This document shows, piece after piece, positions 12,001-23,600 of a DNA stretch of 64,000 nt. The notes beneath the pieces are model-generated. The model saw only the letters and a list, made by a program, of their open reading frames with translations. It ran no database searches and was not told the origin of the DNA. The position numbers and the translations under genes were made by a program. How positions within the stretch are numbered: the stretch's first letter is position 1; the number at the start of each line of letters is the position of its first letter. Source of the stretch: Channa striata. Lineage: Eukaryota; Chordata; Actinopteri; Anabantiformes; Channidae. The stretch spans positions 28,352,375-28,416,374 of the forward strand of contig CM065175.1 in NCBI GenBank assembly GCA_033026295.1, in the 5' to 3' direction.

Positions 12001-13644
12001 TGGTTGTTTGGTCCAATTTAAGAATTAAGCCTCATATTGGAATCATGAGGCTTTGAGTTACATATTCAATAGTAGTACAGTATACTGGGGAATTGAGTAC
12101 CTAGACTGGTTCCTGTGCTCCTTTTGTTGCACCTTTTTTACATAACTTTATTAAAGTTATGTTAAATATTACATGCGTATTTAAAGTTGCTGCAAAAATG
12201 CGGAGAGAGAGAGAGAGGCCTTACTGGCACCACAGTTGCTTGACTTATTTTCTGAATTGTTATCCTACAGCTCAGTGCAGCCATGGATTAAGTGTATCTG
12301 CTCACATAGGGCTACTGATACTGAATATTAATAGGTTTTTGTGTTCACAGTTGTTAGGAATGTCATTAGGCTGCTGTTGGTGACAGGACCATGTTAAATT
12401 ACTCTGATGCACATATTGTTGCATTGTGCAACACTGTCTGTACTATAAATATACATCCTGATCTCAGTGGATCATTTGCTTAAAAATTACGCATTCCTAG
12501 TTAAAAGGACTTTATGGTCCAACATTGGTAAAGTCTGAGAGGTTATCTTGTTTACACTGATTAAACCTAACAATAAACCAGGTCCTAAGTAAGTTTGAGA
12601 TTGTCGATCAGTTGCTGGGAGAAGTTCACAACGTGGAAAAACCAATAAGTGGATACATCTGAGCTAATGCTCACTAATTAGAGAAATTATCAGTCTAACC
12701 TGTTAATCTACATTTACATCAAATGGGGCCTGGGTGAGACATTAACACCTGAAACTATAAACACTTCATCCTGTCTGAATCTGAAAGGTTTGCTAAAAGG
12801 AGAACGAATTGCTGTTTCCTCTTGGATACACTGGGATGATGTCTAGTTAAATGTTTCATCATAGTAGAAAATAGTGCTACTATCATGTGTTGCACAGTCA
12901 CAATTTATGTACTACTTTCTTCAAGTTCTTGTCACAGTTCACATAAAATCTGTATCAATAATGCTTCCACACAGCAAACTAGACATAACCTTATTTAAAA
13001 CTAAGCGAAAACTGTTTGTTAAAGTTAAAATGGTTTTACTGGTTCGTTGGAATGACATGCAAAGCTTCTCAACAGTAATTAAAATTTTACAAATGCATGC
13101 ATACATACTCAAATGCTCTGGGATGGATATTTAAACCTTTTTGTCTTTTATAACACTGTGTAGTTTTCATGTGTTTTTATAGAGAATAGGTCTAAAGTAA
13201 TCAGGGCCAGGTGTCCTTAAACCTGTCTGTTCACTTGGTCTCTGATTTGGTGGGTCTATTTATCTCTTAGTACTCTTACAAGGAGGACCGGTACGAGGAG
13301 GAAATCAAGAACCTGAGTAACAAACTCAAAGAGGTGAGAAATGTTACTGACTGATGTATCTGGTAAAGTATTTGTGGTTTTACTTTGACGTCCTCACTTT
13401 CTGCTTTCAGGCAGAGACAAGAGCAGAATTTGCAGAGCGTTCTGTTACTAAACTGGAGAAAACTATTGATGGACTGGAAGGTAAATCTGCTTCTGTATTT
13501 TACATAGAAATTTGATGGAGGTGGGGTCTGCTGACTCATTAACCCTATTCTGTTTGTTTAGATGGTCTGACCACGGCAAGAACTGCCAACATGGAGCTGC
13601 AAGCAACTCTGAACCGGACGATGGAGGAGCTTAACTCCTGCTGA
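7276..13644 (+). CDS. tropomyosin (tpm3/tpm4-like), exons 3-9, 5' end not in window
   Basis: Tropomyosin is a coiled-coil dimer that lies along actin filaments and controls access of myosin and other binders. Seven exons have exactly the canonical vertebrate sizes: 7276-7409 (134 bp), 7494-7611 (118), 8915-8985 (71), 11809-11884 (76), 13271-13333 (63), 13411-13480 (70) and 13562-13644 (83, with TGA). All have AG/GT borders and compatible phases. Diagnostic blocks are LDRAQERLATALHKL, ENRALKDEEKMEQL, IAEEADRKYEE, LKSLEAQAEK-like and AETRAEFAERSVTKLEKTID. The last exon (TLNRTMEELNSC) is of the non-muscle 9d type. Exons 6 and 9 are more divergent than usual. The first coding exons are absent, so they lie left of the window. 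The TPM3-versus-TPM4 choice is open. A decayed LINE sits antisense in the intron before exon 6. Confidence 0.93.
7868..7985 (-). repeat. L2 LINE 3'-end fragment, antisense
   Basis: CAACTTTATTTATATAGCGC..AATTTACAACAAGGTCATCTC and the following ACTTTACATAATAAAGTCAA repeat the 3' end of the long L2 element at 30.70-30.80 kb in the same orientation. It lies in the tropomyosin intron after exon 4. Confidence 0.75.
9002..9038. repeat. (AC)n microsatellite
   Basis: An uninterrupted AC dinucleotide run of about 18 units, 17 bases after tropomyosin exon 5. It produces an artificial repetitive frame. Confidence 0.95.
9350..9383. repeat. imperfect (AC)n microsatellite
   Basis: AC-rich run interrupted by CT and CCC, immediately before the antisense LINE in the same intron. 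Confidence 0.8.
9398..11720 (-). mobile_element. decayed L2-type LINE, antisense in a tropomyosin intron
   Basis: Minus-strand frames, in 5' to 3' order, give an AP endonuclease piece (VIYRPPKYNKDF..LLVGDFNIHV, 11668-11348), the RT N-terminal region (IVQPLIKKPGLDS..LANLRLIS, 11058-10639), a palm motif (VPQGSILGPILFSLYLLPL..CYADDGQIY, 10492-10250), a VTTRLDYCNALY block (10117-9917) and the C-terminal GDRAFAMAAPKLWNELPLHI block (9857-9573). Each is separated by frameshifts. No ORF1 is visible. The order and motifs fit the L2 clade. The copy is dead, and because it lies antisense to the host gene its poly(A) signals are harmless to tropomyosin. Confidence 0.88.
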
Positions 13645-14169
13645 ACCCCCTAGACACCCACCTACCCAGGTGTCTGGGAATGATGTGGCCAAATACCTAT
13701 GCTACTGTTGCATCAGAGAAACCTGCAGTTCTGACAAAACCTCACCACCTTCTATTCCCAGGGTCAAACATTCCTACCCGAATTAAAAAAAAAGTGTTGC
13801 TTTTGCACATTCCTGCTTTGAATCTTTCACATGTATTTTTGTTTACCGTCTGCCCTACCCTCACCACCCCTTCAGTATTATGGAGAGTCGGGAGGGGGAG
13901 ATTGTGGACAACTCTTTAAAGGGAGTTTAACATTTAATGTCAGTTAACTAAAGTTTCCTTTACTGAGACAACCTTTTGTTAGCTAGTCACTGATGGTTTA
14001 GAGTAGCCAATCACAGGAAGGTATTCCACTGCCAAGGTAACCAAGGGGCCAAAGAGGTCAGAGACACCCCCGACCCAAATGAACAAGAAAAGTTTAAATG
14101 TTACCTGAAATGAGGTCACTGTGATGTCACAGCTCATTGTAATGAATCATGTGAAACAGGATTTTATAA

Positions 14170-14175
14170 AATAAA
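14170..14175 (+). terminator. poly(A) signal for tropomyosin
   Basis: AATAAA about 525 bases after the tropomyosin stop codon. No other canonical signal lies closer to the stop. Confidence 0.7.
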
Positions 14176-14216
14176 GCACAGTCACTGGTTTTTAGATTGA
14201 AACTGAGACTCAGGTT

Positions 14217-14222
14217 TTTATT
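14217..14222 (-). terminator. poly(A) signal for pmvk
   Basis: TTTATT on + is AATAAA on the minus strand, about 220 bases beyond the pmvk stop codon. It is only 41 bases from the opposing tropomyosin signal. Confidence 0.65.
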
Positions 14223-14444
14223 GATATTACAGGAGTTTAAAAGTGAACATGGATGCTATATGATGCCATCAGGTGCACATGCGCTTCCAGAACGGCTTTG
14301 GCACAAAGTTCTTAGTCTGAAAACTTATTTCAGAGGAATCTCCAGACTTCTAAACATTTTAAAAATAGATTAACCTAATGAAACTGCTTAAGCACCTGAA
14401 AAATTGAGAATGTCACCAGCACAATAGTTTTGATCACTGATAGG

Positions 14445-16142
14445 TTATTGACTAATTATGGAGAGATGAGCTAATACAGCTGTTTCCTTAGCCAGTGTCA
14501 GAATCGGCTGTAGTTGCTTATCTAATGAGGGGGCATCAGCCTCATTGGTGATGATCCAGTCAAACTCAACCCCGCTGTCCAGCCCACATTCTGACTCTGC
14601 ATCGTCCACACCTGAGAGGCAGACAGTTAAAGGCACACTAAAGCTATTACTTTTACTCAAAGTGACAGGTTAACGCCTAAAACAGGTGTTACTTACCTGT
14701 AGTAAAGCTCCACCCCCTCTGTTGACGTGTTTTTTCTGAACTTTGAACTCTGACACTATGAGTCTGTCGAGGATACTTGGACCAAAACCACTGAAGGTCT
14801 GACAGCCGACGTGCGTCGCTCACCACCTGACCAGAGTAGAAAGCATCACTGCAGTCGGACACAAGATTACTTATAACATGCAAAAGTATTAAGCATTTTA
14901 AAGTGCAGGGCTTCTGTTTGTCTCGAGACAAAAAAAAAAACCTTAAACCCTTCCTTGGTCATTGGGTGATTTTAAGACTCCTTGTATCTATGAAGCTGGT
15001 TTGAACATTGTAAACAACACCCAAAGTTTAACGTGTTGTATACAAGCTCCAGTTTAATCTGTAGTGCACAGCGGATTGGTACATGGCAACACAGCTGGCT
15101 TTCTGCGAACAATGAATAAATATTTGGTATTAAATGCTGCCTTGGTCCCTTTAGGACGGAATATGTTGTGCATAAGAGATGAAGTAGTTGCCATAGAAGT
15201 TGCTGATGACATACCCAAACTGGTTGCTGTGCTCCTTTTGTTGCTAGATGACAAAAAAACCCAGGGTTCTGACGTCGTTTATTTTCTCCCCAGTAAATCA
15301 TATCAGCCCGATACTGCTCCTTATATGGACCAGAACCTAGTAGTTGGTCCAGGTCCAAACCATGTTCCTGGAACCATAGTAACAAACGTGATCCAACCCA
15401 GTTATATAATTGTGGAAATGGGTGCATCAGCAGGTGTACTCACTTGAGCGTACTGTTCTTTGAGGGGTCCCGACAGACGCAGGACGCAGCAAACATCAGG
15501 CCCCAAACTGGAGAAAAAGGAACAGGGTCAGTGTACAGAAGTGAATGGTTACAGGTCTCCCTTGGCTTTCTTCATGTTTACAGTTTGTTCATCCAAAGCC
15601 AGTACCCTCACTCACCAGTCCGAATTTAAGATTTCCTTACTTTTTTAAAAGCACGAAGCTGCTTCCTACCAAAGAAGAAGGAACTTCAGTTTACGTTGTT
15701 TTATCTTTGGATAACCAAACTCGCTTAAGCTTCACTGCTATTTTTCATCTTAAGTAAAAAAAAAAAACCTAATGTGAGTGGAAAACACGTAATTAGCCAG
15801 AGACAAATGAAAACAATGGAGGAAGCGACTTTAACATGCTCCACGCCATCGGTTTTTCGTTGTTGTCGCTGGGGGCTTGACTGGAGAATTAGCACAGGCA
15901 TCAAGCAGTTAACCTTAACCCATCGGAACACAGTTAGGGTGTTTCTAGTTTTATAACTGAACCAGTACCTCAGCTCCACCAAACCAGAACCTGCACTTCA
16001 ATATTAACATTACACATGTTATTTCCCTCCACCCAAAATTGCGATGCACTAACCGCTCCTGGATCAGAGTCGTTACATAATCCTTTCCGGATTTCCGTTT
16101 CCCGCTGAAAACTAATATAAGTTCGGGTTCTCGGTCCTCCAT
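14445..16142 (-). CDS. pmvk: phosphomevalonate kinase, complete, 5 exons
   Basis: This enzyme phosphorylates mevalonate 5-phosphate to the diphosphate in the mevalonate route to isoprenoids and cholesterol. Exons on the minus strand: 16142-16054 (89 bp), 15507-15444 (64), 15367-15215 (153), 14826-14697 (130), 14611-14445 (167 with TAA). They total 603 bases, 200 aa against 192 in human. All borders are GT-AG and phases join. The start chosen is the ATG opening MEDREPELILVF, just before the basic Walker A loop SGKRKSGKD (residues 13-21). Other family blocks are LRLSGPLKEQYAQ, DMIYWGENKRR.NPGFFC, VVSDARRLSDLQWF, TRQQRGW and GVDDAESECGLD. An upstream in-frame ATG at 16262 exists but adds residues unlike the family. 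The gene converges with tropomyosin and diverges from decr1. Confidence 0.97.
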
Positions 16143-16791
16143 CTGCCACCAATAATCAATGATCGAAACTCGTTTTACAGAACTAGGTAAATGACGTTGG
16201 TCAGCTGCGGGTTCATAACACGATCGCACCACAATGGAACAGTACCGTAACGGTCCAAGCAAACAGGATACAACTCAAATAAAAACTACTGTAGGTAGAA
16301 TTCCTTTCAATAGGAGGATAAGACAGATCAATGATCGATACAAAACAGATAAACTGTCGATCACAGTACGCGTTACGTTTTTTTATGGACAGAAATAACG
16401 AAATATGGCGGAGGGCTTTTTAAGGGACGGTTTTTAGAATCATTATGGTAACAGGTGATTAACGTCAGCCTGTGGACTGAACCATTTTCCAATGGGGGTC
16501 GGTATCAAAGTCACGTATAGTGTTTTTATTGACCGCGTATATTAACTTAAGGTATTCAGTTCTTGTCGTTGGTGACTTTCAAAGACACAGCAGTGCACCA
16601 GTAACAAGATACAAACGAAAGAACCAAGTCTTTGTTTTTTGAAAGTCTAACACAACTATTTGTAGAAGTCTGTAATTGCTGATTCATTTTTTCCATTTTG
16701 CACAGTATTAATATTTAGTTTATACTATAATAAACTAAATAAATAAAACTAATAAATTTCTGCAAATAGAGCCCATTACACCAGAAGTGCC
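16143..16791. promoter_or_regulatory. pmvk side of the divergent pmvk/decr1 intergenic region
   Basis: The two start codons lie about 1.5 kb apart on opposite strands, so promoters of both genes should be here or near 17.6 kb. I see no unambiguous TATA box or CpG island. The label rests on position, not on a recognised element. Confidence 0.35.
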
Positions 16792-17296
16792 CACACTTTT
16801 CCAGCTTGCGAGCTGCTTATAAAAGGACAAAGTCAAAATGATCTACCTACTATAAAAATGCTAAACAGGGATTTATTTATAAATATATTGAGTATTCTTT
16901 ATATGTACAATATATGATGGTGTACCTTGTAAAAGTGCATGAACCCATATTGCCCAAACCAACTCTTCATTTTTCACAAAAATCTTTGCAGGAATTTGCG
17001 ACAGCTCAGAGTGGTTGCAGTCACACCAGCTGTCTTTCAGGACATCTGGCACGAATAGAACAGGCGATCTTCGTTGCCACATCCAATATTCTCTTTGGCA
17101 TTGAGCGTTTGTGGAAGTTGGGGAGAGCGTCGATCTCCCTGCACTGCAATAAATCCACTGGAGTGAATTAAGTGTCAAATGTAATAGTGAGTACGGATGA
17201 TAGGCTGATGTCAATTTTTTTTATGCCATGTGATATACCCACACTAACTTTGCTATTTACCGGTAGCAATTGCAATCAACGTATTGGGCACCCCTG
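16792..17296. mobile_element. non-autonomous hAT-like DNA transposon
   Basis: Ends read CAGAAGTGCCCACAC and, reverse-complemented from the right, CAGGGGTGCCCAATACG, which are imperfect terminal inverted repeats of hAT type. The 8-bp flanks CATTACAC and CTCTAGAC match at 5 of 8 positions and both fit nnnTAnnn, the Buster-type hAT target pattern, so they could be a decayed duplication. No transposase frame is inside. It sits between the divergent pmvk and decr1 genes. Confidence 0.6.
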
Positions 17297-17670
17297 CTCT
17301 AGACCTTCTTTGTGTGTAATTTGCGTATCTTCCAACAAAATGCAGCTAGATCAGGTGGTTAATAATAAACTTCCTTCATTAAATTGGACTGTTTTAATAC
17401 ACTTATTTCTCAGTTTCAAGATCAATGTTGTTAGTTTTCAAGATTAAAAACGCCAAGTTAGCCAGTATGCTCTACGCTCTTCTTTTGTATGTACGAGAAA
17501 CTGTATTTAAATGATACTCTTGTTTCAAATCTGATTAATCAAAACTGTTTTTTTCTTTTTCTTTTTCCGTGATTACCTTATTATATTGTAGCCTATTGTA
17601 ATGAAATACACACCAGCGTTTTTTGTGTGTTGGTATGATCCAGGTCAAAGGTTACTAGGTCGTGAACAAC

Positions 17671-20600
17671 ATGGCGATGGCAGTTGTGTTGAGGAGAAAT
17701 GGAGTTTTAAGATCTGTAAAGGTGAGTGTTAACGTGAATGAGAGTAAGAAATAAAATAATTTGCCAAATACAGTACATCTGCTGTATAACATTTTTAAAT
17801 CTGTACACTATAATGCCAGAAATAACCCGCAGAGTAATTGGTCTCAGATGATGTGGCTGGGCTATATTCAAAATGAAACCTTTTGCTGAACTCACGTCAG
17901 TGTCACCAGATGAAGTAATGAAGAACTAAACGTGTTCACATTCAGACACACTCACAACACCTGATAGGGCATGATGATTAATCTGTTTTTAAAAATTTGT
18001 TCATGTGGGTCAAAAGTTCAGAAGATAAGGTTATGATTTGAAAATGTGTTTAAACATATTGAAAACATGTGAATTTTAAATCACAAGGTTTTATATGTTT
18101 TTATTTTTAATCTAAACACAAGCAGAAAGAATTTGGTCGAAATTTTGCAAACCTTTATTACTTTTTCACAGACCTCGAAATATTCATTTATATTTTGTCA
18201 CAAAGTCATTGCAAAAAAGAAAACAATACCGGTGGAAAATCACCCTAATAGTTTTGACAGTTTGACCTGAAGAAATTATTATTAAGTATGTAGCGACCAG
18301 CACGCTGTGACGTCATATACACATGAACACACATGACTGCACACATGATGATGAGCCAGCGAATCACCACCTAATTTTTCTTTCCCCGCGGAGTGTGAAA
18401 AGAGACCAGGAAGTGTATTTCTGTGTGGACTGAGGGTTGGTGAAACGGGGGAAAAGGAGATGGAGAACACGCGGTTTGGTTGCGGTCGCGTCCATGGGTC
18501 CGCGGGTATAGTCCAGTGAGTTCGTCTGCACGGGAGTGGACCTCGAAGGGACCGCGCTTTCTGATGGATTATATAACTTGCTGGATCCCTAAATTTCGTT
18601 TAAGGACGGCTTTAAGGGAGTCTGACGCCGACCTCCGAAAGGCTCGTTTGGCCCGCCCGGTGCCGTGAGTACAATATAACTCTGGGAAGTGTCCGGTCCA
18701 TACTCTGAAGTGGTCATAGACTCTGTGGTTGGGTGAACTGTCCTGGTTGGGAAGGGTCCGAGGTAATACCCGGACCGGATTATTCTTTGAAAGTGGAATG
18801 AACTAATGGATTGTGGTGGAAACCAGTTGTGTCTACGAGGGATGTGAACTGTGCAAATATATATATATATAAATATGAATTTGGGTTCGTGCAGTGTTTG
18901 ATGCATTTGAGTTTTGTATACTGAGTAACCTTTTTGTTTTATTGTTGTACGGGTTAACCTGACGGAGGAATTATCATTTAAAATTTTGTCAGCCCTAGTG
19001 CTGACTGGCACCCCTTTTGTTTGTTTCTTCCTTATATGATAAAACCCGTTACAAGTATTAGTATGAAGAGATGACAGTATGTTTTAATATGATTATATAT
19101 TACAACACAAATTGTGAGTTTTTAGAAGTTTGCATGTGATATGGTCACATCAGATTCAAATGTTAAAATATTCATTTAAAAATACAGTCTCACGTTCACC
19201 TGTCCAGGTATTTACGAACATTAGGGTATATTGTCACCATATGTTTAATTTTAAGATAGATGAGTCAGAAATAACAAGGAAGACAACAACTTTAGTGGTG
19301 TCATAAAAATGGCAAAAAGCATTTATATGCTGTTACATTTCAATCTGCGAAAGCATAAAAAGCATCTCTCTATTCATTTCACTAATATGACGTAAAAATG
19401 CAAAATTATGGACAAACCCAGTAAAAACTACTTTAGTATCGATTAAAAAATAGACAAAAGCCAAATGATTAAAGAGTGGGTCCATTTTAAACACGACTGA
19501 AAAGAGTTAAAACCACAAACCCAGTAAAAACAATAGTAAATACAAAAATAATTAATCTGTAAAGAGGAAGCTTAATTATCTTCAATGTAAATTGATTATT
19601 AAGTGTTTGGCTTATTACTGCACATTTTATATGTGTAATAATATTAAATATTAGTCCCTGTCCAATAGTGGAAATGGGCAAAATTTTATCCATCACATTT
19701 GTGGCCATAAGCTTTGGTAGATCTTTATTGCGAGTTGTAGCTGTTGTTGAGTAAAATATGTTTTAGTTGTTTAGCCTTTGAAGGGCTATAGCCTTTGCAG
19801 CTCATAATTGTAAAATGTTTCACAGTAAAAAACATTCTCACCACCACCTGGAGACAATTTATGTCTTACAGTATTGTTCTTATCGCCTTTTGTCCTAAAT
19901 AAAATTTAAAATGTCCTCCACTCGGCTTCTTGCTTATGGTAATGTTAATCTCGATGTCTTAAAGTGTGCCGACTACCACTGATCGTCACTGGCAAAAGTA
20001 TTATAATTACAGTTCAACACTGATTATGAATGTGAAATTACACTCGGAAATTACAATAAAATAGATTTCGGATTAAGTAAAATATTCTGAAGAGACCCTG
20101 AAAAATGTAGGTTTCCAAATATGAACATGTTTATTGTGAGCTCATTAATAATGCATATGCATGTGTGACTTGTGACCTGCAATTGTTTGATTAGATTCAA
20201 CATTATTGTTTTGGTATACGTTATGGTACAGTTTAACAATGTTGGGCTTGTTACTCCACGTGTAATATGTTAGGCTATATGATTGCTCAAACCTGAGTTG
20301 GTATCTGCTGTGTTACTATTACCTGTTTTTCAAGATAAAGCTTAAAAATAAAGTGAGATCATCTGGTGGAAATGTATTTGTTGATAATATTCCTGCTTGT
20401 TTTCTGCTCCAGTCTTGGTTCCACAGTTCTGCAGGTTTTCATTCCAGTTCTGCTGTGTCCCAGTCTGGGCTGTTTCCTCCATCTGAGGGAATCATGCTTC
20501 CAAGTGGAACGTTCAACAACAAAGTGGCTTTCATCACTGGAGGGGGGACAGGTCTGGGCCGAGCCATGACCACCACCCTGTCAGAGCTGGGGGCTCAGTG

Positions 20601-23600
20601 TGTCATTGCCAGCAGGTCTGAATATACATGATATATTCCCCATTCTCAGTTTCAGGCCTTTTACTTTTTATTGCATAACATAAAATTGTGACTTAAAAGT
20701 GCTGTTTTTTTTTTTGTTTGTTTGTTTGATCAGGAAGTTGGATGTTCTGAGGCAAACAGCTGAGGAGATCAGCAGACAGACTGGAAACAAGGTGATTAAT
20801 TACCAGAGCTAGTCTCAACCAATTGGCTCTTCTCTGAACTGGTCAACTCACCTCTCCATCTTCCTCCTCAGGTCCATGCTGTTCAGTGTGATGTCAGAGA
20901 TCCTCAGGCGGTTTGTCGTTGTGTGGACAAGATGGAGACTCTGACTGGTCTTCCAGATGTAACAGCAGAACATTGTTTTGATAGTGACAATATGATTATG
21001 TGAAATCATCTATGACAAGAGGTATGACATTACAGTGCTTGTATGTTGTAATTGGTGCAGATGGTCATAAACAATGCAGCAGGAAACTTTGTGTGTCCAT
21101 CGGAGCTTCTGTCACCCAATGCCTGGAAGAGCGTCACTGACATTGTACTAAATGGGACTGCGTTTGTGACTCTTGAGCTGGGCAAGAGGCTGATCCAGAA
21201 CCAAAAAGGTCAGAGAACAGAGGAATAAGGAATGACACGGTGCTTTCTGACAGAACCAGTTCCGTTTTCATTTGCAAACAAGTTAAATCTGCATCAGAAC
21301 GTAAACATGTCTTTATGCTTCAGCTGAGGTTCAGCTTTAAAGTTATTTTAAATTACTCTTACATTCTGCATTCTGGATTCTATTGTGCTCAATTTGGATT
21401 TTTGTTGACCACCTCGGTATAGTGCATGCCCACTGGGAACTGGAATTTTAGGTTCTGAATCATCCTTTACCTTTTACTCTATTTTTGTTGAAATACTCAG
21501 AACTTGGTTTGCAAACTGAACCTGTTCTTTGTCTGTTTAAATGCAATATTACATAAGTCATTGAGAACCAGTAGTGGTTGCAAACTTATTCAAATTTAGA
21601 AAAGTCTGACAGATTTGGTCCTGTTCAGAATGTTCATAAGTATGAATGAGAAAATCCGGGCTTGTGTTGTTAATTTAGCATGTGTTGTTTTGTGATGTAG
21701 GTGCTTCTTTCCTGGCCATCACAACCATCTATGCAGAGTCTGGGTCTGGTTTTGTGGTCCCAAGTGCATCTGCGAAAGCTGGAGTAGAGGCACTCTACAA
21801 GTTGGTTTGACCTTTGACCTGTATGAGCAGTGTTTTCAGTAAAGACTGCTGAGTGAAGTCATTAAATGTTGCCATGGCAACGGTATTGTTATGTGTCAGG
21901 TCTCTGGCTGCAGAGTGGGGACGCTATGGCCACAGGTTTAACATCATACAGCCTGGACCAATAAAAACCAAGGTAATGCCATTCACTGAGACTTACAGCT
22001 AAGAAATGCACACTAAGGGCAACTTGGCTGTAGTGTCTTGTCCATGCACAAGTTCACATTTGGAAAGGCAGAACTTTGTTTTGCACCACTCACACTTGAA
22101 TAGGTGAATGACAGCTCTACCAACAGTCCTCTATTGTTATTGATTTGTTATCATTTTCATCACTGTTTGTTGTTGCTTCCCTGTTTTTGTTGTCGTTTAC
22201 CAGGAGCCTGAGCCATGATAAAGTGAATTCTGTTCATTTTCCCTTGTGGTTATGTGGCTTTACTGAGCATAACATAGGGGTTTCTGGATAACCTATGTCA
22301 TTAAGCTGGTTAATAAAGTGGTTCTTTGAAGCTTGAGGCCTCCTGTCAGGCTATGAGCTTGTTCGTGTTAAAAAGGTGTAGGAGTGGTTAAGAACAGTAT
22401 ATGTGACAGCAACAGAACTGTGAATTAAGTGTTTGATACAATGTGAAATGAAATTGGGACACCTTCAAGGAAATCAAGTTAAAATTGAACCATGAGCATT
22501 ATAGTCACATCACTAAAACAGAATATAAAAATGTAGAAAAACTATAAATAGACAAAAGATAAAGATGGGAGGTTACTGCTAAAGTCAGTCATTTTGTGCT
22601 ATTATAAAAATTAGAGATATTTAACATTGTGTTAGTTATTTTTCCAGTTATCATAGCATCTAATGGAATCTCATGGCACTGCAAATAGACAAAACACAAG
22701 CAAAACACAAACTCTCTAGGGGCCGGCTGTAGCTCTGTAGCTATAACAGCTGTAAGGTGGCACATAAGGCTTAAAAACGATTGCATTAAGTGATCACGTT
22801 CAGTGTTTAGTAACTTCGAGCTTAAGGTGGATGTAAACTAACGTGTGTAGTTACTATTTAACCAACAAGCTTATTGTGGTGAACACATTGGATACGGACA
22901 GCGGATGGGGAACTGCGGGCACAGCCTTAAACCGGTTGGGGCGAGTGGGAAAACATTGTGCAGGTTGGTAGGACCAGTAGTTGGGCAATGGAAGACCCAC
23001 AGCTCCAAAGCCGGGGACACTTGAAGACAGGGACAGAGAGAGAGAGAGACATAGAGGGAGAAGCACAACTACGTCAGATAGAAGACACAGAGTTAATTTC
23101 ATACAGTGATGACATATAAATGTGGAGGAGGAAAGCGTTTCAGTGCATCAGGGGTTGGTCTCCCAGCAGTCTAAGCCTATAAAAGCAGGACTAGAACTAA
23201 CTATAAGCTTTATCATCACTGTTTTTCAGTGACGTGATTGGTCAGGGGTTGGGCTATTGACAGGTTTAGATCTTGTCCTGTTAAGTGAACCTGGTCTGCA
23301 TCATAAGTTACTGTGGTGATCTAGCTGTTTTAAAATTAAGCAGGTTTGTGATATCAGCTTGCCACATCCTGACTGAAACCCAAAGATAGGGAGATAAGCC
23401 ATTAATCTGACTTTGTGGTTCAGGCCCCTGTTGTCATTGTTCTTTACTTGCTGTTGATCTGTTATGCTCAGGGGGCCTTCAGCCGCCTGGACCCGACTGG
23501 AGCCTTTGAGAAAACGATGATTGATCGGATCCCGACAGGTCGGCTTGGAAAACCAGCAGAAATTGCAAACCTGGCAGCATACATGAGCAGTGACTATGCC

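Noticed and set aside
16143..16262. Longer N-terminus for pmvk from an upstream in-frame ATG
   Set aside because: The extra 40 residues are unlike any PMVK N-terminus I know. The ATG at 16142 gives the usual short leader before the Walker A loop.
20353..20412. Extension of decr1 exon 2 upstream in an open frame
   Set aside because: A good acceptor (TTTTCTGCTCCAG) ends at 20412, and exon 1 at 17671 joins it in phase with a plausible mitochondrial presequence.
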